A DNA stretch of 64,000 nucleotides from Zoroaster sp. YZ-2022. Lineage: Eukaryota; Echinodermata; Asteroidea; Forcipulatida; Zoroasteridae. Positions 1-11,272 of this stretch are shown here, in pieces; the first letter of the stretch is position 1, and each line of letters begins with the position of its first letter. The position numbers were made by a program, and so were the translations under genes. The stretch spans positions 14,807,695 to 14,871,694 of the forward strand of contig CM055820.1 of the NCBI GenBank assembly GCA_029582265.1, written 5' to 3'. The notes beneath the pieces were generated by a model. That model worked only from the letters and a program-made list of their open reading frames with translations, had not been told where the DNA came from and did no database searches.

Positions 1-2
1 AA

Positions 3-84
3 CCCTAACTCCCTAGACAACAAAGCCAGTTTGAGGATTTTGAAGGATTTTTATTGTTTTAGTACAATGCCTAGGGAGTTAGGG
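3..84. mobile_element. Short TTAA-type MITE at window start
   Basis: Perfect 14-bp inverted termini (CCCTAACTCCCTAG at 3-16 and its complement at 71-84) enclose about 54 bp. The right flank is TTAA (85-88), and the left flank ends in AA at the window edge. This TTAA sits where units 2 and 3 read CTTTAATAAGGACTC, so the MITE interrupted the junction MITE of unit 1. TTAA duplication with CCC-starting ends fits piggyBac-type non-autonomous elements. The same terminal motif bounds the elements at 48572 and 54270. Confidence 0.75.
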
Positions 85-772
85 TTAATAAGGACTCTAT
101 TGGAAAATGAGTGCATCACAAAACTGAATTTGACCTTAGAGTGCCTCTTTAACTTTCTTGATCATAATGTCAATAACAAAGTAGCCTAATAGACTTGTAT
201 TTTAGTTACCTATTAGTTTCATCCATTGCTCTTTACATAATTTCTTATTCTTCACCATTTGACCGATTCTTATTATCTTTAATTTATCTAGTGAAGAGTT
301 GTTTTTTTGATGATATTTTCTATTATTATATTGACACTTAATATTCTTATATTATTTGAATGATGAATAGACTGAGTCAAGTCTGTGATTTATTAACTTC
401 ACATTGATAGAGGTCATTCAATTACACTTGTGCTATACATAGTTATTTGTTTCTTTATTTGACTTTGCAAGTTAAAGCATTCCTTGTATTTTCTTATAGG
501 ACAAAAACTTAACTTTTGAGTTAAAGTACACTGTGTAAGTAGAGTTCACATTTATTATTATTTTTATTAGTTTTTTTTCCAATTCATTATATTTATACAG
601 GAATTGTATTTTGTATCTTTTCAGGGTTTTTGATTAAATGCAGTCACACCATTAAAAGGACAAGACCGCTTACACCATCCGTGTCGTGATATATTCATTT
701 TGAGCTGTCACATTCTTTTGTGATCAATCTTCAAAACCCTTGTGCCCCACCATATCACTTCATTCTTCCAAG
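85..772 (+). other. Shared 5' flank of piggyBac copy 1
   Basis: AT-rich sequence nearly identical to the regions before the other two copies (19507-20500 and 36434-37059). It starts with the last ~15 bp of the junction MITE (TAAGGACTCTA). No piggyBac-like terminal inverted repeat was recognised here. A TTTTCAG tract at about 619-626 could be a 3' splice site of an upstream non-coding exon, and an AT-rich CATTAAAAGG lies near 650. Neither is proven. Confidence 0.6.
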
Positions 773-2629
773 ATGGCTTCATCGAGGTTAACGGCATATG
801 ATGCTCAGCAAGGCATTTTCCAAGATGATTCTGATATAAGTACTGATTCGTCTGACGACAATACATCAGAAACAAGCGAATATATATTTTCGGAGACTAG
901 TTTTGATGAAGAAAGTGAGGATGAGGAGAGCGAAAACAGTGAATTTGATGTCTCGCCACCTAAGAAAAGACCAGCGCATATTTCTCCGAAGGGACCATCC
1001 AACCCAGCCCAGCCGTCCACCTCTGCCCAGCCAACAGCTCATTGTCATGCCGATCAGGCCACCCCAGCCCAGCCACAGCCGGTCAGACAAACTGTTGCTC
1101 CAGATGGTACCATCTGGACTGATCGAGTGCCCAAAAGAATAAAGACTGAAGCAACAAACATTCTCAAAGACGCACCGTGCCCGAAAAACGTGAGTAGGGA
1201 CTCATCAATATTAGATCTATTCGAGCTGTTCATTCCCATCACCATGATGCAACTCATCCTTGACCACAGTAATGCATATGGGCTATCAAAGCGAGGGCGG
1301 CAGTGGACAAATATTGCCATGATGGAACTGCGGTCAGCAATCGGGCTACTGATATATCTTGGACTTTCGAAGTCTGGACATGTAAACGTCAAATCATTCT
1401 GGAGGTCAGGAATGTTTTCTAGGCCAACATGCCAAGCTACCATGTCTTGTACAAGGTTCCAGGACATACTCACTATGCTCAGTTTCGATGATCGGACAAC
1501 ACGACGACAACGGAGGAAGGATGACAAGTTTACACCGATCAGGGAAGTTTTTGAGATATTCACCGCTGCATGTCGGCGCTATTTCAGCCCCGGTGAATGT
1601 CTAACTGTCGACGAACAACTGGTGGCATTTAGGGGTAGATGTTCATTCAGACAATATATGCCTAAGAAACCTGCCAGGTACGGGCTCAAATTTTGGGCAT
1701 GCGTCGACAGTGAAAGCCGCTATGTTTGCAACATGCAGCCGTATATTGGTAAGGAGGACAACAGGCGAGAGACTGAACTTGGAGCCCGAGTTGTCAAGGA
1801 CCTAGTACAGCCCTATTTCGGAACTGGACGCAATGTCACTGCAGACAATTTCTTTGTCAGCAAGGGTTTGGCCGAGTACCTACTGACCAAAGGATTGACA
1901 ATTGTTGGAACCATCAAGAGCAACAGACGTGAAGTTCCCAAAGAAATGCGAAAGGAGAATGTAAAAAGCAGGGCGGAGCATTCATCGAAATTTCTCTTTA
2001 CTGGAATGATGACACTTGTTTCATACATCCCTAAGAAAAATAGGGATGTAATCTTGCTTTCAACCATGCACCGGGATAACGCAGTCAACCAAAGAACAGG
2101 CAAACCTGACATTATTCATTACTACAATGATACCAAGTCTGGTGTGGACACAGTAGATCAAATGTGCAGTCTGTATAATTGCTCCCGAATAACCAAACGA
2201 TGGCCCTTGACAGCATTTTTCCACATTATCAACTGTGCAGCCATCAATGCATATGTCTTATTTCTTCAATTGAACCCACAGTGGCATTCAGGGACAAATA
2301 GCCGTCGCCACGCATTCCTCAAGGAGCTCATCAAGTCCTTGGTGGAACCACAGATTGAGATGCGGGCAGCCAATCCAGTAGGCTTGAGGAGGCACACTAC
2401 AATGGCGATGACCTACCTGGGATACAAGGTAGCTCATCATCTCCATCTGCCACAAGACCCCAACAGTAATGCCCCAGCACAGCAAGGCACGTGCCATATC
2501 TGTCCACGAGGACAGCGACGAAGAACGTCAAGGATATGCGACGAATGCCACCGCTTTGCTTGCGTACAGCACTCCGACAGCAGAAGAACGACCACTACCT
2601 CCTGCGTCAGTTGCATTATGGCTGTGTGA
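773..2629 (+). CDS. piggyBac-type transposase, copy 1 (intact)
   Basis: A 618-codon uninterrupted gene for a piggyBac-family DDD transposase (PGBD-like), which cuts and pastes DNA at TTAA. The frame is open from 740, but the first codon there is TTG; I chose the ATG at 773, which has an A at -3 and G at +4. The N-terminus is acidic and Ser-rich (about residues 20-62), then Pro/Gln-rich with basic patches such as PPKKRP. Catalytic residues are D280 (TVDEQL), D358 (TADNFF), and D459/D462 (GVDTVDQ). Their spacings of 78, 101 and 3 equal those I recall for Trichoplusia ni piggyBac. The C-terminal region has zinc ligands C574, C577, C589, C592, C597, H600, C611 and C614. No introns seen. It may be a recent transposon or a domesticated gene. 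Confidence 0.93.
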   Translation: MASSRLTAYDAQQGIFQDDSDISTDSSDDNTSETSEYIFSETSFDEESEDEESENSEFDVSPPKKRPAHISPKGPSNPAQPSTSAQPTAHCHADQATPAQPQPVRQTVAPDGTIWTDRVPKRIKTEATNILKDAPCPKNVSRDSSILDLFELFIPITMMQLILDHSNAYGLSKRGRQWTNIAMMELRSAIGLLIYLGLSKSGHVNVKSFWRSGMFSRPTCQATMSCTRFQDILTMLSFDDRTTRRQRRKDDKFTPIREVFEIFTAACRRYFSPGECLTVDEQLVAFRGRCSFRQYMPKKPARYGLKFWACVDSESRYVCNMQPYIGKEDNRRETELGARVVKDLVQPYFGTGRNVTADNFFVSKGLAEYLLTKGLTIVGTIKSNRREVPKEMRKENVKSRAEHSSKFLFTGMMTLVSYIPKKNRDVILLSTMHRDNAVNQRTGKPDIIHYYNDTKSGVDTVDQMCSLYNCSRITKRWPLTAFFHIINCAAINAYVLFLQLNPQWHSGTNSRRHAFLKELIKSLVEPQIEMRAANPVGLRRHTTMAMTYLGYKVAHHLHLPQDPNSNAPAQQGTCHICPRGQRRRTSRICDECHRFACVQHSDSRRTTTTSCVSCIMAV

Positions 2630-3002
2630 ATTCATTTGTAAATTCAATGAACTGAACATTTCATTCATTTTTTTCATATTGTTTTTCTTCAATTTATTAT
2701 TTTACTTATTTTTCTTGTGATTTCTTTCAGTTACATGTGACTATATTGGTTTTCAGTTTTTAGTTCATTGAGTTCAATACAATAACTTTTGACTTCCTTG
2801 TACTGTTTTTCTGTTTGACATCCTAAAAACATCCTAGGAGCTCTTAAAGATATTGAGTTAAAAAAAAATGTGCAACAAGGAATTACCCAGGTAAATAACA
2901 ATTTTAAAAACCTACTGTAAAAAAACATTAAAAATGTACATTTTTGTAGGGAATGTGAGTGCAACCTCATTGTTCATTTATATGTACGGTGACTTTTTTA
3001 TG
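2630..3002 (+). other. Shared 3' flank of piggyBac copy 1
   Basis: T-rich 3' region matching those after copies 2 and 3. The match continues across the inserted Tc1 element into 4474-6035. No terminal inverted repeat or TTAA-bounded end was recognised, so the transposase copies are defined by the tandem units rather than by visible transposon ends. Confidence 0.55.
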
Positions 3003-3305
3003 TATACTAGCCACAAAAAGAAACTGTGCATAGGAAGAAAGTTAATAAAATTTAAATCAATGGACTGATATTAGTCAATGTAGATTGACATGATGAAGGA
3101 CCACTATCCCATAACAGGACTTTCATTGGAAATTTTCAAAATGCAAAGTTAGGCTATACCATTGTTTGAAAACAAAGAAATGGGTCCTGTATGGAGTTCC
3201 GTAATAGGCAAGAGTACATAAGGCCTACATTTGGAGAGCAAATGGTACACTCCTGGGAAAAACACACTGGGCACAACTTCAAGCAGGCGGTGCACAACGG
3301 GTACC

Positions 3306-3605
3306 ATGCCAAGATTGAGTCTTGCTGAACGCCGTCAGGCTGTTGGAATGTTGGAGGCTGGCATGAGCCACCAAGACGTCACAAGAAGATTTCATTGTCA
3401 TCGAAACACCATATCTGCTCTCCTCAGACGCCAGACAGCACAATGACATCAGTGACCGCCCCCGTTCTGGACGCCCACGCGTCACAACGCCGCGTCAAGA
3501 CAGATGGATAGAGATGACACACATGCGGAATCGACGGCAAACTGCTGTAGAAACAGCTCGATCGATATGGTTACGTACAGTAATACCGGCCCATACCATG
3601 ACAGA
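3306..3605 (+). pseudogene. Tc1 transposase N-terminal fragment, left arm
   Basis: The ATG at 3306 opens a frame beginning MPRLSLAERRQAVGMLEAG, the paired-type helix-turn-helix start of a Tc1-like transposase. It ends at 3446 by a frame change (the motif after LLRR is shifted), and related codons continue to about 3566, where the inverted arm stops. It mirrors the N-terminus encoded on the other strand at 4163. No catalytic domain follows on this strand, so it cannot make a functional enzyme. Confidence 0.8.
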
Positions 3606-4163
3606 ACCACCACCATAACGGTCCCTTTCCACCACACAGCATTGTGCATAGCGTTCACCTTGACGGCGATACACACGTACATGTCCATCTGAGTGTGAAA
3701 CGTTGAATCTTGATTCATCTGTGAACATGACATCATTCCACCATCGTAATGGATGCCGCATATGATGTCTACACCACTCCAACCTTGCCATATGGTGACG
3801 TTGCGTCAAAATTTGCCGAATGGCTGGTCTTCTCAGACATAGCCCTACTTGACGCAGTCGATTCCGGACAGTGTTTGGGTGGACTCACCTGAGGTCTGGT
3901 ATCGATCGAGCTGTTTCTACAGCAGTTTGCTGTCTATTACGCATGTGTGTCATCTCTATCCATCTGTCTTGACGCGGCGTTGTGACGTGTGGGCATCCAG
4001 AACGGGGGCGGTCACTGATGTCATTGTGCTGTCTATGGCGTCTGAAGAGAGCAGATATGGTGTTTCGATGACAATGAAATCTTCTTGCGACGTCTTGCTG
4101 GCTCATGCCAGCCTCCAACATTCCAACAGCCTGATGGCGTTCAGCAAGACTCAGTCTTGGCAT
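3570..4163 (-). pseudogene. Tc1 transposase, truncated, right arm plus core
   Basis: Reading from the ATG at 4163, the helix-turn-helix half (HQAVGMLEAGMSQQDVARRF) continues to a stop near 3885. One frameshift later comes the linker (VHPNTVRNRLRQVGL) and the catalytic core with the first Asp in MFTDESRF and the second block ending VMVWAGI. The frame then runs into the inverted copy of the N-terminal arm near 3567, so the C-terminal third with the last catalytic acid is gone. This is a dead Tc1 gene created by inverted recombination. Confidence 0.85.
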
Positions 4164-4471
4164 GGTACCCGTTGTGCACCGCCTGCTTGAAGTTGTGCTC
4201 AGTGTGTTTTTCCAGGAGAGTGTACCATTTGCTCTCCAAATGTAGGCCTTATGTACTCTTGCCTATTACGTAACTCCATACAGGACCCATTTCTTTGTTT
4301 TCAAACAATGGGATTGCCTAACTTTGCATTATGAAAATTTCCAATGAAAGTCCTGTTATGGGATAGTCTACATGGTCCTTCATCATGTCAATCTACATTG
4401 ACTAATATCAGTCCATTGATTTAAATTTTATTAACTTTCTTCCTATGCACAGTTTCTTTTTGTGGCTAGTA

Positions 4472-6043
4472 TATTTGCATATTCTTAGAGTTACAGAGTT
4501 TGTGTGTTGACCTCTGTGCTTCCCACGCAAGGACTGTTTGCATGTAGTGTACTGTATTTAAATAAGTAGTTCTAAGGTTTCTTGATTCATAAATGGTATC
4601 TGTGTTTCATATTATTTATTAATTTTACAATGTAATAACTAATCATTATGTTGTCTGGTTATGGTGAACTATTCACTGGCATAGTAGATGGACAGCTTTG
4701 GTGACACGCACAGTTGCCGACTTGTTTTCGGCCTTTTTCTGAGAAGTTCATTGACACAGACACACTCCTGTATTTTCCTCTCAATTTCTATTTTGTTTAA
4801 CCAATGAACACAGCTTCGCCATGATTTTAATGTAGGAGAGCATCATCCAAGGAACCCCCAGTGAGTATTTCTTGGTTGTTATATTCACGATTTGTTTGAG
4901 GAATTCGTTTTCTTTTGTGATTGCCGTTGTCTAACTTCACATACAAAGTCATGAAACTGTACATGTACACATTCATGGACTGCGTATAATGCTTTACATG
5001 CGTATATTGTTAGCTAGTATGTGCTCATGTAACCAATGTTGCTGTATGTGTATTTACTTGCGTTTACTATTATGTATCATTCTACATGGGTTTCTATACT
5101 TGAGTTTCTACATGGAGTTTGGTCAACAGTAATGTATAACTCAGTACTGATTATTCTCCATGGATTGTGTTAATTACCTGGATTATCAAAGAATAAACTG
5201 ATTGTTAAGTTTATAATTGTCTTCAAGTACTACATTTTGTTACTGTACTTTTCCACATTCATTTGGGGACTAATCCTCCATGATATACCGTAATGGTATC
5301 CCGACAATAAAAATGTAAGGATGAAAGACTCATATCAGTAAATAGTGAAAAGGCATTAAGATTTTATGTATTAATTCTAACACAGAAATTTGGAAACGGT
5401 ACTCTTTTGTAAATACGAAATGGAAAATTTAACTTTTCTTAAAAATTGCAGCACCTCGCATAAAAAAAAATTACAGTAAAGATTAATGTTATCATCATAA
5501 GCTTTGTACTGCATCTCTTTGGAATTCCTTGCCTGGTGCATGTTCCCTTCATCCCACGATATATCCTGTTTCAAGCGGAATCTCAATTCCCACATTACTA
5601 TTTTTCTTCTGTTGTAGCCCTGAGTGGCATTTAGCTTTCTTCAGGGTGAATATGCACTAATGACAACAATTTAACCATTTGGTTATTGATGAATTACCAA
5701 ATTCTATACCGAACCTTTATCGGAGATGCTTTAATAACAGCTGAAAAACAGATGATCAGTCCCACTCATAGAAACACCACTATTACAAACATTTATACTG
5801 AATATAACCATGATATAACCTCCTTCATTATTCTGTCCCAAAAATCAATACTCAATAAATACTCCCCCACACCATTGGAAATAACACACTGAGAGGTCAT
5901 TCAACTGGGATAGTTTAATTTTAAGTTCACCCTGAAAGTCAGTGCAACACACATGTATGCCTTGCCTGAAGGGTCCCAATAGGTTTGTGTAGATTTTGGC
6001 TTAGTAATAATCAGTCCATGGCCAGGCCAATGGTAGTCATGAC
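4472..6043. other. Unit 1 spacer downstream of piggyBac
   Basis: Non-coding AT-rich sequence shared with 22741-25345 (unit 2), and to 5337 with 39300-40189 (unit 3). No conserved open frame is kept across the copies. The unit-2 copy has an extra hAT MITE inserted near position 5600 of this copy. Confidence 0.65.
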
Positions 6044-7547
6044 TAGGCTTGGGCGATGACACGATAATATCGAATATCGCAATATTTTTTTACTCGATTA
6101 TGATATCGAGAACTTTTTAAATCATCGAGATATCGGCAGATCGCAATGAAAAAAAATTACATAGAAAAAAAAACTTTGGGAAGTCTTTTCTGCTTTCGTG
6201 AGAAACAAAATCGAAATACTTCTGTAGCAAACCGACTGTCAGATCAGAAAGAAGCCACCTGATAGACAGGGTGTTGTTTAATAACCCACCGCCACTCAAA
6301 GAAATCTATTCAGACTGATTATTAAGTGTTTGGGGTTGAGTGGTGTATTTGATCCAACAATGTGTAGACAATGTTTACGTCTCACTCTCTATCCATGGTG
6401 CCGGTGGTCTGTGACTCTGACTGGCGCACCACACAGGTGAGTATAGTACATTATATCATACATAAGCAGAATATGGGCGTTACCTTAAAAATCTACATAA
6501 GTCATGAATTAAATCAAAGCATGGATCGGCAGCGGGATTATGACACTATTCTATTATACCATACTGGGACTCTTGTCTAGACAAAACACATACGTACTCT
6601 TGATAAACCATGTGACGTTCATTTAAAATAGTGTGACTAAAATCCACATTTTCTGAAGTGCAAATGAAGTTCACATGGTTTTATTCTCCACGGTACTATA
6701 TGCAGGAATAAACCTAGTCACGTGTTTATACTATGACCCAGTCACATGGAACGCGAATCATGTGAACTCGGGCTGATGATTTGATTGGGACTCACGACAC
6801 AGTAACCGTCCCACATAATTATTATGCAAACGATTTGCCAATAGCGATGGTGCATTTTTGCGATTGTAACCAGCAACATGTTTGGGCTTTGGTCATTGGT
6901 TAAGCGTTTTTGCAAGTTCGGTTGTGCTGCGATGACTTTGTGATCGGTTACGCTTAGTTTCAAGATGGCGCATTGTTAAAAGTGTTAAAACATGATTAAA
7001 TGATTGTTCGTATACCAGTATATCTTTCAAGTTACTAGCACTCACGAGTAAGTTCTATTTTGAGAAACATTGATGATTGAACATGTCACAAACTGAAAAC
7101 AATTTTCTGGTTACGTTGGTATTTTCGCGTAGCTGTGCCGTTTTGTTTCTGGTAAGGGTAGCGAAAACCCGCCCCATATGTTGCACTCGTGAACGGCGCA
7201 ATTGCACGTGTCTCTCAGGTAAGCACTGGCAATTTATTGTGACGCTTGTAGATATGGGTACATCCCTGTCATTCAGCGGCGTAGCCAGGACTTTTTCAGT
7301 AGGGGGGGGGGGGGCCCAGGGGGTATGGGTTTTTTCCCTTTTCTGTTTTTGGGGCACTGAGGATTTTTCGTGGGGGCACCTTGGGACACGTCCCCCAGGC
7401 CCCGTGGCTACGCCGCTACTGTCATTACCGGCTCTAAAGCACTCATGCGTGAACAACTAAAAAATTTAATCACGATATTATCGAATATCGCGATATATGT
7501 TTGACGATATATCGTGGATGGAAAAAAATCGATATCGCCCAAGCCTA
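6044..7547. mobile_element. hAT-like non-autonomous element, copy 1
   Basis: The termini are TAGGCTTGGGCGAT and its complement. Subterminal DNA is rich in ATATCG/CGATAT palindromes. Flanks GTCATGAC (6036-6043) and CTTATGAC (7548-7555) are an imperfect 8-bp target duplication, and unit 2 near 25335 is the empty site. The same element at 57040-58492 has a perfect 8-bp duplication. No transposase domain was recognised inside; short open frames differ between copies. Confidence 0.85.
7274..7418. mobile_element. Nested hAT MITE with G-rich interior
   Basis: This 145-bp insert starts CAGCGGCGTAGCCA and ends TGGCTACGCCGCTA. It is flanked by perfect 8-bp duplications CTGTCATT (7266-7273 and 7419-7426). 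It lies inside the copy-1 hAT element and is absent from the copy at 57040. The interior holds a run of about 12 G and GGGGGC motifs. Confidence 0.9.
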
Positions 7548-7555
7548 CTTATGAC

Positions 7556-7934
7556 AAAACCTTTTGTGAGTGTTGTTTGACATGTCTGTGGTATTTTGGT
7601 CATAACAATTCCAGGTTGTGTTTGTGGGATGGAAGAATTGAGGGTGGCATTCTCAGTACTAATAGTAAGAACCTGGATGGCAGCTGGCTTTTAATGACTC
7701 TGTGGAAAAGGGCCAATACCATCTATAGGGGTTAGTTTCAATACTATTTTAGCCAGCATTTTTTTCTTTGGGTAGGAGGGCAGGAGTTATTCTGTTTCTT
7801 TTGCTAAGACTGGGTAGGAGTTTTGTTTTTCTTGTGACAGGTAGAACTGACATACCCTATTTTATATATTGCGCCCTCGCTTGACCCTTAAAAATTTGAT
7901 ACCATCTATAACAAGTTGCTTTGTCTTGTGGTCA
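7556..7934. other. Unit block before the P-like element
   Basis: Non-coding sequence matching 25340-25727 of unit 2. It ends at the GTCA target of the 8-kb insertion. No gene seen. Confidence 0.6.
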
Positions 7935-8112
7935 CAAAGATCGTATAGCGCCGCAAGGCGCAAAGATCGTATAGCGCCGCAAGGCGCAAGATGGTTCACT
8001 GACGCAAAAACATGAAGTATCCAATGGGCGCGTTTGGCCGCCATTTTAGTAAGCAGCGACACGACAACAGTATGCATGCACCGCGCGCAAACCAAGTTAC
8101 ACTCGCTGCTGC

Positions 8113-8190
8113 TCAAATCGTCAGTAAATGACCCGACCTTTCATTCTTCACGTTTCCAAAGAACAAGGAAAGGTAGGATACAATGCTATT
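8113..8190 (+). pseudogene. Duplicate THAP first-exon remnant
   Basis: This stretch repeats the end of the THAP exon at 8559-8668 and its donor (TTTCCAAAGAACAAGGAAAG then GTAGG), with changes that break the frame. It is a partial internal duplication within the left arm of the P-like element. Confidence 0.55.
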
Positions 8191-8558
8191 TTTATTACGT
8201 ATTCAGGCCACCAATGTTCGTTTAAATTGTTTATTTTCTTAAACATTTGTTAAATTGATGTTAAAATTGGGGGCGCCACTCGTAAATAAGTTAGCCTACA
8301 TTGTAACGTTATTTTGTTGACTCTGCTGACTCGAGTCTGACTTCTGACTGTATTTGTGGCATTATGCATTGTCAGTCAGTGATTTACAAATTCAACAAAG
8401 GAATTTGATTCAGTAGCTAGCAGCACGCCAGCAGCAAGCCATGTCGGCATCGCTGTCATTCTTGTTTAAATGTTTGGTTTTTATCCCATTTAAAATTTAG
8501 GGCAAATTAGGCTATTCATTGTTGGACGTTGGACGTTGTAGCAAACCAGTACTCCATC

Positions 8559-8668
8559 ATGGCGTTAAGTTCTACATCATCTGCTCACTGTTCTTCAATA
8601 AATTGCTCAAATCGTCAAAGTAACCGACCCGATCTTTCATTCTTCAGGTTTCCAAAGAACAAGGAGAG
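8559..8668 (+). pseudogene. P-like transposase exon 1: first half of THAP finger
   Basis: The ATG at 8559 starts a frame with Cys residues spaced as in a C2CH THAP finger (HCSSINCSNRQ) followed by FFRFPKNKER. The exon ends at a GT donor after 8668 in phase 2, matching the acceptor at 9147. The THAP domain binds the transposon ends in P-type transposases. Taken alone this exon is intact; the downstream gene is not. Confidence 0.72.
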
Positions 8669-9146
8669 GTAGGATAGAACATTATTTTTATTAGTAATAT
8701 TACTTATTACTATTAGGCCAAAATTGTTTAACGTAACCAAAAATTAGTGTTAAACTTGGTGTAATGATTGATGATGTTTTAAAATTAGTGGCACCGATCG
8801 TTAAACATTTACGTTGCAAAGTTTTGTATTGCTTACCCTCTGCATAATGGTCTGATCCGGTGACATTAAGCAGCAAGATAGCAGCCAATAGTACCGTACT
8901 CAATCCATAAAAGCAATTTTTGCGATCAAAACAACATACATGTATTTTCCTGTAAGTTTTAACAGTGCAATGCTGTCCAAGGCACTTTAAGTACAGAGTT
9001 TCTGTTACATCCTGAGTTTATTTTTGTGTTAGGTAATTGTCGGCGGATGAAAGGGTTGCCAGTGGGTTGTCAGCTTTTAGTATGACCCATAATGTTAGTT
9101 CTGATTTCCTTTTTAACATACATTTTTACCCATTTTTTCTTTGCAG

Positions 9147-9412
9147 ATGTCAGCAGTGGGTCCAAAACACTCGTCGCGTTGATCTGCTGAACAGAACTCC
9201 TCTGTATTTGTCAACAAACTGCCGTTTGTGCTCAGAACACTTTGAACTTGAACAGTTCTCCAACAAACGGACTAAAAATAGACTGAACTGGAATGCAGTT
9301 CCAACTATATTCAAGGTGCCAAATCCACCCAAACTTCTGTCCACCCCACGTAGGCCACTTAAGAGGAAGAGTGACGACATCTCCACACCAAAAGCTCCAA
9401 AGCAGCAAGAAG
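9147..9412 (+). pseudogene. P-like transposase exon 2: second half of THAP finger
   Basis: After a TTCTTTGCAG acceptor the frame continues RCQQWVQNTRR, then CRLCSEHFELEQF and NAVPTIF. These supply the remaining Cys and His and the C-terminal AVPTIF-like box of a THAP domain. A basic, Ser/Pro-rich linker follows, and a GT donor lies after 9412. The join to the next segment could not be fixed: each acceptor tried before 9620 leads to a stop. Confidence 0.72.
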
Positions 9413-9620
9413 GTATAAATAATATAGAATAATTTTTTTCTTCTTTTGTACATGTTCATACATCGTAGTGTTGTAGTTGAGTCCTTTTCCGAGTCCGACA
9501 CAAATGCTGAAATATGAGGTGGCACAGTTAGAATCAAGTAACAAGACTGTGAGGTCCGAGCACATTGACTTTCAAGAAGGAATAGCAGTACAAGTGTTTG
9601 GAAAGACAAGTGTGCTGTAA

Positions 9621-10460
9621 ATAGACAAAGGAAAGAACAGCAAACTGCTCAAGAAAGAGCGCCTTCGAACATTTAGACTGAAGAAAATGGTGCAACAGCT
9701 GAAAAGGTCAATGGACAAAGTGAGCAGAGAGTCGCAATCAATCAGTGATTTAATCAAAGGAGCAAGTGCTTTTTTAGAAGAGCCAGCATTGACCTTCTTT
9801 GCATCTCAATTGCGGAATTCATCACAGCGTTGCAAGGCTAAAGGCAGGAGATGGACTTACAAAGACAAAGTAATAGCGCTTTCCCTTTATCACCAGAGTC
9901 CTCGTGCTTACCAATTCTGTCTACGTATTTTCACACTTCCATCTGTGTCATCCCTGCGAAAATGGTTGAGTAATGTGGAAGTAAGGCCTGGCTTTCCTCC
10001 CAAGGTATTTGAACTGTTGAGAGACAAAGTAGCTGGCATGACGGAAAAGAATAAGTTATGTCTCATCACATTTGACGAAATGAGTCTACGTGCAGGCCTG
10101 TCATACAATATCACAGAAGATGCGGTGGAGGGATTTGAAGACTTTGGCTCATTGGGTAAAACATCAAAGCCTGCAAATCATGCTCTTGTGTTCATGGTTA
10201 GGAGTTTGATTGGCAAGTGGAAACAGCCCATTGGCTATTTTTTGTCAAGAGATGCCACACGTGCTGAAAACCTGAAGAAATTGCTCAACGAATGCATTCA
10301 GAATGTAAAAGACACTGGACTGCAACCTAAGGCTGTTGTATGTGACCAAGGGTCCAGCAATGTTCGACTCTATAAACTCCTTTCAGTAACAGAAAAGCAG
10401 CCTTTCTTCATCCATGGGAAGACAAAATCTTCTGTTTGCATGACCCGCCACACTTGTTAA
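9621..10460 (+). pseudogene. P/THAP9-like transposase, catalytic N-half
   Basis: An open frame (first ATG 9687) follows an in-frame TAA at 9618. It shows a basic coiled region, then the RNase-H-like core. The first catalytic Asp is at 10074 (ITFDEMSLRAGL) and the second at 10344 (VCDQGSSN), as in P-element and THAP9 transposases. The frame breaks near 10425: shifted codons continue DPPHLLKNTRSNL, the expected next block, so a single-base indel ended the gene. Confidence 0.85.
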
Positions 10461-10862
10461 AAAACACAAGATCTAACTTGGAGAAATATATCTTCCATAT
10501 CAATGGAAAAGATGGTGGCAAACACATCAGGTGGACACATATTCGTAATTTCTATGAATTTGATTCACAATTGGCAATCAGAAAAGCGCTTGAAGGAAAC
10601 CACTGATGTCCGATTTCTGCTAACATCTCGTCTTAACCAGGATATTGTAGAAAATATGTTTTCTACCATTCGACGAAAAGGTGGCTTTAGAGATAATCCA
10701 TCGGCTAAGGAATTTCGTTGCGCCTTCAGGATGGTAATGGTAGCTGCGCTTATCAAGCCAGTTGCTGGTTCCAACTGCTTACCTGACTCGGACAAATTTG
10801 TCCTGACACTGCGCTCTCTAACAAGCAATACAGGAAGAACTAGAGCTCAATTGTATTCGTGA
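10461..10862 (+). pseudogene. P/THAP9-like transposase, middle part
   Basis: Two frames are needed. The first ends near 10600 after RKALEGNH; the second (10503-10862) contains LNQDIVENMF with a Glu codon at 10650, then STIRRKGGFRDNP. QDxxENxF followed by RGGFxxNP is the block holding the final catalytic Glu in P-type transposases. The sequence then runs into an insertion near 10871. Confidence 0.82.
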
Positions 10863-11249
10863 ACGAATACCCAGCTGTTTCGCTATTTTTTATCACATTA
10901 ACTTCCACTTTTGCTGTATCGGCGCCCTCCCCCCAATAACTGTAAATGTACACCGGCCATGATGTTGGCACTCCTGCAAATGAACACCATACGTATATGG
11001 TGACTTTAATCTCTTATCTTTCACCCTGTTTTTTTCGTGCAATTCCTCTGATAAACCATGAAAAAAGTGGTTTTCCTTTAGCTGAACGAAACCACCCGTA
11101 CTAAAATTAATATATAACAATAATTCTGGTGTCAAATTAAAGCTAAACTTTGGGAGTTAACATAAGCAGTATTTGTCTGAACTAGGCTGGTCCCTTTTGT
11201 AACGGTTTACCATATACTTTACCCCCAACCCCATTAGAAACATGCACAC

Positions 11250-11272
11250 GGTTTACCATTTGGTAAACCGTC
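11250..11272. repeat. Palindrome of GGTTTACCA
   Basis: CGGTTTACCA meets its complement TGGTAAACCG with a short spacer. Further GGTTTACCA copies lie nearby (about 11206 and, inverted, 11319). Confidence 0.6.

Larger units (their letters stand above)
3005..4471. mobile_element. Palindromic Tc1/mariner element
   Basis: The element has two long inverted arms, about 3005-3566 and 3901-4471. They start with TACTAGCCACAAAAAG and face a central ~330 bp. TA dinucleotides flank it (3003-3004 and 4472-4473). The equivalent spots after copies 2 and 3 (near 22740 and 39300) are empty, which proves an insertion. Each arm carries a copy of the transposase N-terminal DNA-binding region, so this is a head-to-head rearranged Tc1 rather than a standard copy with short repeats. 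Confidence 0.88.

Noticed and set aside
1..90. Telomere sequence at window start
   Set aside because: Only one or two TTAGGG-like words, and they are the inverted ends of a TTAA-flanked MITE.
740..772. Upstream extension of piggyBac copy 1 from 740 (also 20468 and 37027)
   Set aside because: The first codon there is TTG, not ATG; the ATG 33 bases downstream has a strong start context in all three copies.
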